64,000 bases of DNA, from the NCBI GenBank assembly GCA_036417435.1, contig CM070901.1, forward strand, positions 65,468,501 to 65,532,500, written 5' to 3'. Both the position numbers and the translations under genes were made by a program. This DNA is from Inia geoffrensis (lineage: Eukaryota > Chordata > Mammalia > Artiodactyla > Iniidae). The notes beneath the pieces are model-generated. The model was not told the DNA's origin. It made no database searches and saw only the letters and a list, made by a program, of their open reading frames with translations. Of the stretch, positions 58,801-64,000 are shown piece after piece. Position 1 is the first letter of the stretch. Each line of letters opens with the position of its first letter.

Positions 58801-59064
58801 AGAAGATTGCAATTTCATGTTCAACACACTTATACTCAGTACTGCCTGGAAAAATAATTTAGGATCGGTGGGTGCTGAAGCACTAATCTAACCTTTACAC
58901 GGGTACCGTGAAGTTTAGAGAGGCTCTGAGATATAAGAATAACAACAGTAATAATAAATGTCTTCCTTGAATTGGAGGAGGGAGAAAAGTAAATGATTTA
59001 TGAATGCAAGCTCATCCTTTTCCCTAGACTGTGCAGGAAGACTAGGATGTCACCCAAGGCAGCA

Positions 59065-59260
59065 CAGCAGGTAAATGCTGGCTTTATTACTTACTGGCTG
59101 TTGGACTTCGTGCAAGCTCCTTCACCTCCATGGCCTTTAGTTTCCTTATCTGTTCCATGAAGATAATTATATTCTCTTTACAGAGTTGTTGTGAAGAGTG
59201 GAGATAATTGTGTGGAAGGTGTCGAGGTCCCTGACATGTAGGAGTCATTTATAAATGGGC
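59065..59260 (+). repeat. MIR SINE
   Basis: ACTTACTGGCTGTTGGACTT, CAAGCTCCTTCACCTCCATG, TTTAGTTTCCTTATCTGTTC, AGAGTTGTTGTGAAGAGTGG in MIR order. Confidence 0.8.
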
Positions 59261-59484
59261 TAAGAATGATTTATAAATAGTAGTTCTTAGATTTATTATT
59301 CTGTTTGGCAGTGTAAATGATAATCTTTTCATCATGTGACTTTCATGCTCAAAAACCTTCAATATTTATTAAAGATCATGGGAAAAGAACTATAACCCAA
59401 GGAAAATAAAGGAATTTCCACCTGTAGAAAGAGACAAACTAGTGTATTAATAGCAGGGGTCCTGCCTTCAACCTAGGGTGTGCT

Positions 59485-59700
59485 TGAATGTGACCAATGC
59501 CATTTACTAGCTGTGTGTCCTTAGGTAAATTACTTAACCTTTGTGGTCAGAACTTCAGTTTCCTTATCTGTTAGATGAGGGTAATAATAATAATACCTAT
59601 TTCTTAAGGTTGTCCTGAGAATTAAAGGTGATATTGCATGTAAAGCACTAGGCAAAGTGCTTGGCACTTAAAAATTCTCAAATGGTAACTGTTAAAATAA
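59485..59700 (+). repeat. MIR SINE
   Basis: CCATTTACTAGCTGTGTGTC, TTAGGTAAATTACTTAACCT, CAGTTTCCTTATCTGTTAGA, GGTTGTCCTGAGAATTAAAG, GCATGTAAAGCACTAGGCAA, GTGCTTGGCACTTA: a well preserved MIR core and 3' part. Confidence 0.88.
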
Positions 59701-60084
59701 TTCTTTGTACTATTGTTATTAGAGGGAATCACAACTCAGTCCCACTGAGACAAAATATGCTGATGAAAGAGCAATCTCCTCCTCACTCCCACCACCACTC
59801 CCTCCTTTTCCATATTCAGACTCTCCCCTACACACACATCCAGGCACTTTCAATTTGTTATATTAGGGTGAACTCCAGAGCACCTCGAGAAGCTTTTTCT
59901 AAGACCCAAGCTGCAGTGGTCCAGAAAGGCGCTTGTTCTCAGAGAATCACAGGAGGACTGAACTCTGTGTGTGTGGTTTTCACTCTGAAAGCAAAATTAT
60001 TGGGAACCACTCTAGGACATGGTTTTTTGGCAGAAGTCACAGGATGAATAACAAGCTTGAAAACTGGTATAAACAAAAAGCAGC

Positions 60085-60275
60085 AGGAATTTGGAGGAGA
60101 TAGTGAGAACAGACATGTGGGTGATAAGGTGACTTTTCAAGGAGGAAATGGCATCTAAATGGTGCTTTGAAAGGCAAGTCAGATTTCAATAAAGTGAGAA
60201 GGTGAGTCAGGTTATTCTAAGCTGAAGAAACAGCACATATATAAGCATAAAGGCATAAAAACATGGAGCATCTTC
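60085..60275. repeat. Unnamed ancient interspersed repeat fragment
   Basis: AAGGAGGAAATGGCATCTAA, TGCTTTGAAAGGCAAGTCAG and ACAGCACATATATAAGCATA repeat the pattern seen at 8.3 kb and 61.6 kb. Confidence 0.45.
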
Positions 60276-61374
60276 TAGAAATGCTATATTTGTAAATTTT
60301 AATTTAGTGACTTTTCTAAGCACGTATGTTTACTTTTGCAATTTCTTTGTTTGTTTAAATCTGAGTTGCAGGGTCAGTTCTTGGGACTCTCAAAGAATTC
60401 CATGATATAAAAGTCTCTTTTCAGTTCACAGGAGGTCTGGAGATAAAGATGTCTTTCTGGTTCTCTATGGGAAGTCATTTCATAGGAAACAATGTCAGCT
60501 GGAATCTGAGGCTTGCCCTTAAGAAAGATGGCTCCTAAGAATTGCTGAGAAAGAATTTCCTGTACATGTCACTCAGGTTCCTTAGCATTTGACCTAGGAT
60601 GAATATCATGCATTTTTTTTTTAAAGGGAAGAAAGAAAGAAAAGGAAAGGAAGAATAAAACATAAAAGGATGAAAAGAAAATTCCAAACCAATGAAACAT
60701 TTTCCCTGAAATCAGGGAAAGCTGGAAAGGCCACTGTTGAAAGCAAATTGTTGAGGAAGCAGAATTAATTGGAGCAGAGCTATCTTCCAGGTCTTAAGTG
60801 GGCTCTTCCCCAGAAGGGAAATCAAGAGGACATAGCCTCCCGCCTCTCCCAAGCGCCCCCCCCACCCCCGGCTTCTTGTACCACTGAAGCCTGAGGTTAA
60901 TAGAGAGAAATAGCCAGGGAGAATTCAAACCAGAAAAAAATGGAAACCAGTTTCTCTGAGGGAAAAACCCAATCAGCGACACTGCAAGCAGTGAGAGAAA
61001 CCTGGAAAGCAAAATGCTAAAAGCAAGTGAGAGAGGCTCTTGCAAAAGGAAATTAGATATGAACTGCCAGGTGATATAGCAACTGAAAGGTCAGTGCTAT
61101 TTGGGGCTGAATATGAAGAGGCTTCAGGCATCTCAGGACAAAAAAAAAAAAAAAAAGTACAAACTAGAGAGGGTTCAGAGAAAGGCAACCACCACATTGA
61201 TTAAAGAACAGTTGTTGGCTTTGTGGTAAAAGATGAAAGGCATGAGATAGGCAGGAGCAGTCAGGGAGCTGGGTGCCAATTGTATATTAATAGCACTTTG
61301 TGGTGACAAAACACTCAACACCGTATTTATTTCTTATCTCTCACAGGGTCATTCTCTCCTTGTAAAATGTGTTC
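60276..61374. other. Intergenic; purine runs and C-rich tract
   Basis: No gene. Purine-rich run at 60625-60655, C-rich tract CGCCCCCCCCACCCCCGGC at 60854-60872, A-run at 61140-61156. No recognised repeat body. Confidence 0.5.
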
Positions 61375-61725
61375 ATTCATCCAACCGTCATTTATTGACC
61401 ACCTGATCTGTGCCACTTACTGTACCGGGGAGTCCAAGTGAAATAAGCTACTGCCTCTGTCCTTGAAAAGCTCACTGGCCAACAGAAACCATGAAGCAGT
61501 AAGTGCAATGCCATGGGGTAAGTACTCAACAGGTCCCATGAATTCAAGAGAAGGGATTATTATTTTACTGCAAGAGGGCAGGGGAAGTTTAAAGAGAAGG
61601 CAATCTTTTAGGTGGATTTTGCAGAATGAATAGCTTTCACACAGTGGAATGGGTGAGTGGAGAGCAGGAGGATACTTCAAGCAGAGGGAACAGCATGATT
61701 AAATACACAGATTAGGGAGCAGGAC
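61375..61725. repeat. Unnamed ancient interspersed repeat fragment
   Basis: CATTCATCCAACCGTCATTT, TATTGACCACCTGATCTGTG, AAAGCTCACTGGCCAACAG, AAGCAGAGGGAACAGCATGA: the longest copy of the recurring unnamed repeat in this window. Confidence 0.5.
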
Positions 61726-62149
61726 CTATTGAGGCTGGAGCCTGGGGCACATGGACAGATCAAGGAGCGGAGTCGTGGAAAACAGATGACAAAAGAAACC
61801 ATCATGTATTAGAGTGTGTTGGAACATGCTGATTGGCATAAGTCTTCCCAAGAACATCCTTGAATGTCTACAAAAAAGCTCTGTTTTTGCAGGAAATATA
61901 AATGTGGGCATAACATAGTCTCTGACCTGAAGGAACTTATCAATCAACCAATAAACACTTATTGAGGTCTTACATGCCGTAGAGGCTAAGCTGGGGAGTC
62001 ATCTCAAATTAGACAAACCTCCAGAAAGCTTTCAATCAAGATGATAGTGATAGATCAATCATATAAAGTATTAAAAATGAATAGAACAGAAGCCTACGAA
62101 TATTACAACATACCAGTAGTGGGGAGGGAGGGAGTATATGGTAAGTTCC
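61726..62149. other. Intergenic, no recognised feature
   Basis: No gene. A weak 'aataaacacttattgaggtc' repeat word lies near 61948. Confidence 0.4.
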
Positions 62150-62640
62150 TGTTCCAAATACCTATTGGCATAAAACAAACTTCCCCAAATGTTAGTGGTT
62201 TTAAAAAAAAAAAACTTTATCATTATAACTCATGGCTCTGTGATTTGACTGGATTCAGCTGGGTGGTTCTCCTTTGTGGTCTCTCAGGTAGTCATTGACA
62301 GATGGCAGCTAGAGCTGGAATCATCTGCAGGATCAACTGAGCTGGACGTTCAGAATGCCCCTTTATTTTGATGTGTGGTGCCTCTGATGGGATGTCTGGC
62401 ACAGCTAGAGGCTACCCAGGCACCTGTCTCTCTCCACATGCCATCTTCATATGGTCACCTTGCACTCCCTCAAACCACAGTAGTCTCAGATGCTCTTAGA
62501 CATCTCACATGATATTCAGCGTCCCTTAGGGAATATTTCCAGAGGCTGAGGGAAAATCTGTAAGGCTTCTTAGGACTTACCTACCTAGGAAGTCATGCAA
62601 TGTCACTTCTATCATATACTATGGGCCAAAGTGCAAGTCA
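62150..62640. mobile_element. MaLR/ERVL-like LTR fossil (uncertain class)
   Basis: AACTTCCCCAAATGTTAGTG, GTTTT plus an A-run, ACTCATGGCTCTGTGATTTG, CCACATGCCATCTTCATATG and AAGTCATGCAATGTCACTTC follow a known laurasiatherian/mammalian repeat type ('acttagtggcttaaaacaac') seen in MaLR/ERVL-related LTRs. No coding capacity. Class and ends are unsure. Confidence 0.45.
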
Positions 62641-62759
62641 CAAGGACAACCTGCTCAGGACCTGAATGTCAAAAGGCATGAGTCATTGGAGAGCCATCTT
62701 TGGAGAAAAGTTACCATGGTTCCAAATGACAATAAGGGCTGCAAAGGAGAAGGGACCAC

Positions 62760-62850
62760 TGTGTAGAGGACTGTCAGAGAAGATACTTCACTGGGGAAGT
62801 AGAGCTTAAGTTGGGCCTTGGAGGAAATGTTTGTTCCATCTAAGGAGAGA
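62760..62850. repeat. Unnamed ancient interspersed repeat scrap
   Basis: AGAAGATACTTCACTGGGGA and TTAAGTTGGGCCTTGGAGGA match the recurring unnamed repeat at 60.1 kb. Confidence 0.35.
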
Positions 62851-62869
62851 GAGAGCTCACAGTGAAATG

Positions 62870-63040
62870 AGCATATATTCTCAAGGAGACCTGGGTTTGA
62901 ATCTTGCTTCTATCACCTACTTTCTAACCATGTACCTTTAGGGACAATACCTCACAGGGTCATTGAAGAGAATAGTGATAACATATGTAAAAAGCCTGTA
63001 TTCTGTTAGAGGTCATATAAACAAAGTTATTATTTTAATC
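62870..63040 (+). repeat. MIR SINE with internal deletion
   Basis: GGAGACCTGGGTTTGAATCT, TGCTTCTATCACCTACTTTC, TACCTCACAGGGTCATTGAA, then a GTTATTATTTTAA tail. The stretch with the 'CTCAGTTTCCTCATCTG' words is missing. Confidence 0.75.
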
Positions 63041-63479
63041 ACAAAAGAGGGTATTTGAACCTGGGTAAAAATTAAAGACACAAGGAACACTGAGGACACA
63101 ACCTACAGGACTGTGGTAATGATATTCAGAATGAGTTAGAGGTGGAAACTTGTAACAAAAGCCTAGATTCCACAGTTTCTGCATTTGTCACAAAATGTAC
63201 TTCTTAAAATGTATATGTGTATAATCATCTGACCAGATCATCATCGCATGATTAAAGAGCAAAGAGATTGTCTTATTCCAAATGTCATCTTCTTTAATAT
63301 GCCCAAAAGTCTTCTACTCCATCGTTAGTAGTTCATTCTTCTCAGTTAAGATATCTTATCCCCTGGGATCTCCTATCACAATGGAAATACTCTGGAAGAA
63401 GTAATACATTAAGATATCATCAATTACTAACAATGTATTATACTCTTGAGATTACTTTTCAACCATAATAGTCAAAATA
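63041..63479. other. Intergenic, no recognised feature
   Basis: AT-rich unique-looking sequence. Confidence 0.4.
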
Positions 63480-63854
63480 TTCTAGGTTATGCAGTACTAA
63501 AAATATTCCCACAATCTGAGTTCCTTTTAATGCAACAAAACTTACTCACTCATATGAAGTTCTCAGCATGTCCAGGCAACTCTCCAGGGCAGCTGTCCCC
63601 CATGTGTTGGTTCCTTTGATCTCATGGCACCTCCATATCAACATGTGTCTCATGATCACCATGGCAGAAGAGAAGACAAGAGAGTCAAGCACTGGCAATT
63701 AAATGTTCCTACAAGAAAGAAACATACATCACTTCTATTCACATGCATCACTTCTATTCACATTTCATTGGCCAAAGCAAGTCACATGGCCACATCTAGC
63801 TTCAAGGGAGGCAGGAAACTATAAGCCTCTCATGTGCCCAGAAGAGGAACTGAA
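63480..63854. mobile_element. MLT2/ERVL-like repeat fossil (uncertain class)
   Basis: CTAGGTTATGCAGTACTAAA, CTTACTCACTCATATGAAG, CACCATGGCAGAAGAGAAGA, CACTGGCAATTAAATGTTCC, TTTCATTGGCCAAAGCAAGT and CACATGGCCACATCTAGCTT follow a known mammalian repeat in order. The 'ggccagaactagtcacatgg' type end is well preserved. Related in type to the 62150-62640 repeat. Confidence 0.5.
63727..63764. repeat. 19-bp tandem duplication
   Basis: CATCACTTCTATTCACATG (63727-63745) is followed directly by CATCACTTCTATTCACATT (63746-63764), differing only in the last base. It lies inside the MLT2/ERVL-like repeat, where related copies have the word once, so it is a local duplication. Confidence 0.9.
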
Positions 63855-64000
63855 TATTGATTAGGAGTAATATGCATGGCACATTGATCAAAGAGGAGAT
63901 TCAGGGAAGAATAATTAGGCTGCAATTGAGAAAAAAATTCTTAGTGAAATGGAAGGGAATAGAGAAGGAAGCAGCTCTGAAGGTTCATCACTATGGGTTT

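Noticed and set aside
1..64000. CRISPR arrays, operons, prophages, plasmid functions
   Set aside because: Vertebrate repeat content throughout; no regularly spaced identical repeats and no prokaryotic gene organisation.

Overview
This window looks like gene-poor nuclear DNA from a cetacean (dolphin or whale). The main evidence is seven young tRNA-derived SINEs of the CHR type, each about 210 bp with an A-tail and target-site duplications, plus one older CHR-like copy. There is also a full-length but dead LINE-1 whose 5' UTR, ORF1, ORF2 and 3' UTR read like the cetartiodactyl/cetacean L1 lineage. Ancient mammalian repeats (MIR, L2, MER5A, an MLT1-type LTR, an ERVL-like pol remnant) place it in a placental mammal. 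Family names come from sequence recognition, not a database search, so old repeats carry more name uncertainty than the SINEs and the L1.

I find no host protein-coding gene, rRNA, functional tRNA, CRISPR array or bacterial-type feature. Open frames are short (150 codons or fewer apart from one of 171), overlap on both strands, and the longer recognisable ones lie inside the SINEs or the L1. The window is therefore an intergenic desert or part of a very long intron.

Layout. 1-5 kb: an L2 scrap, an ERVL-like pol remnant, a hAT-type transposon and a decayed AT-rich tandem repeat. 5-14 kb: mainly MIR and L2 fossils, an old CHR-like SINE and a hAT fragment. 14-22.2 kb: four young CHR SINEs (two facing each other), MER5A and an old L1 fragment. 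22-26.3 kb: mostly unique sequence with a 142-bp element carrying terminal inverted repeats. 26.37-33.97 kb: the full-length L1, interrupted by a CHR SINE and apparently followed by a short 3' transduced tail. 34-41 kb: a GT microsatellite, an MLT1-type LTR, MIR, a CHR SINE, CA and GATA microsatellites, and an AT-rich unique block that may be conserved. 41-50 kb: mostly unique with a G-quadruplex-like tract and an L1M 3' end. 50-53 kb: a candidate conserved noncoding block, an unexplained coding-like scrap, an LTR-like element and a CHR SINE. 53-64 kb: unique DNA, a Tigger-like fossil transposon with inner 19-bp repeats, several MIRs and MaLR/ERVL-like repeats.

Nothing here forms an operon or pathway. 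The functional possibilities are regulatory (conserved blocks), structural (inverted SINE pair, G4 tract) or historical (order of retrotransposon insertions). I did not find a previously undescribed biological system.
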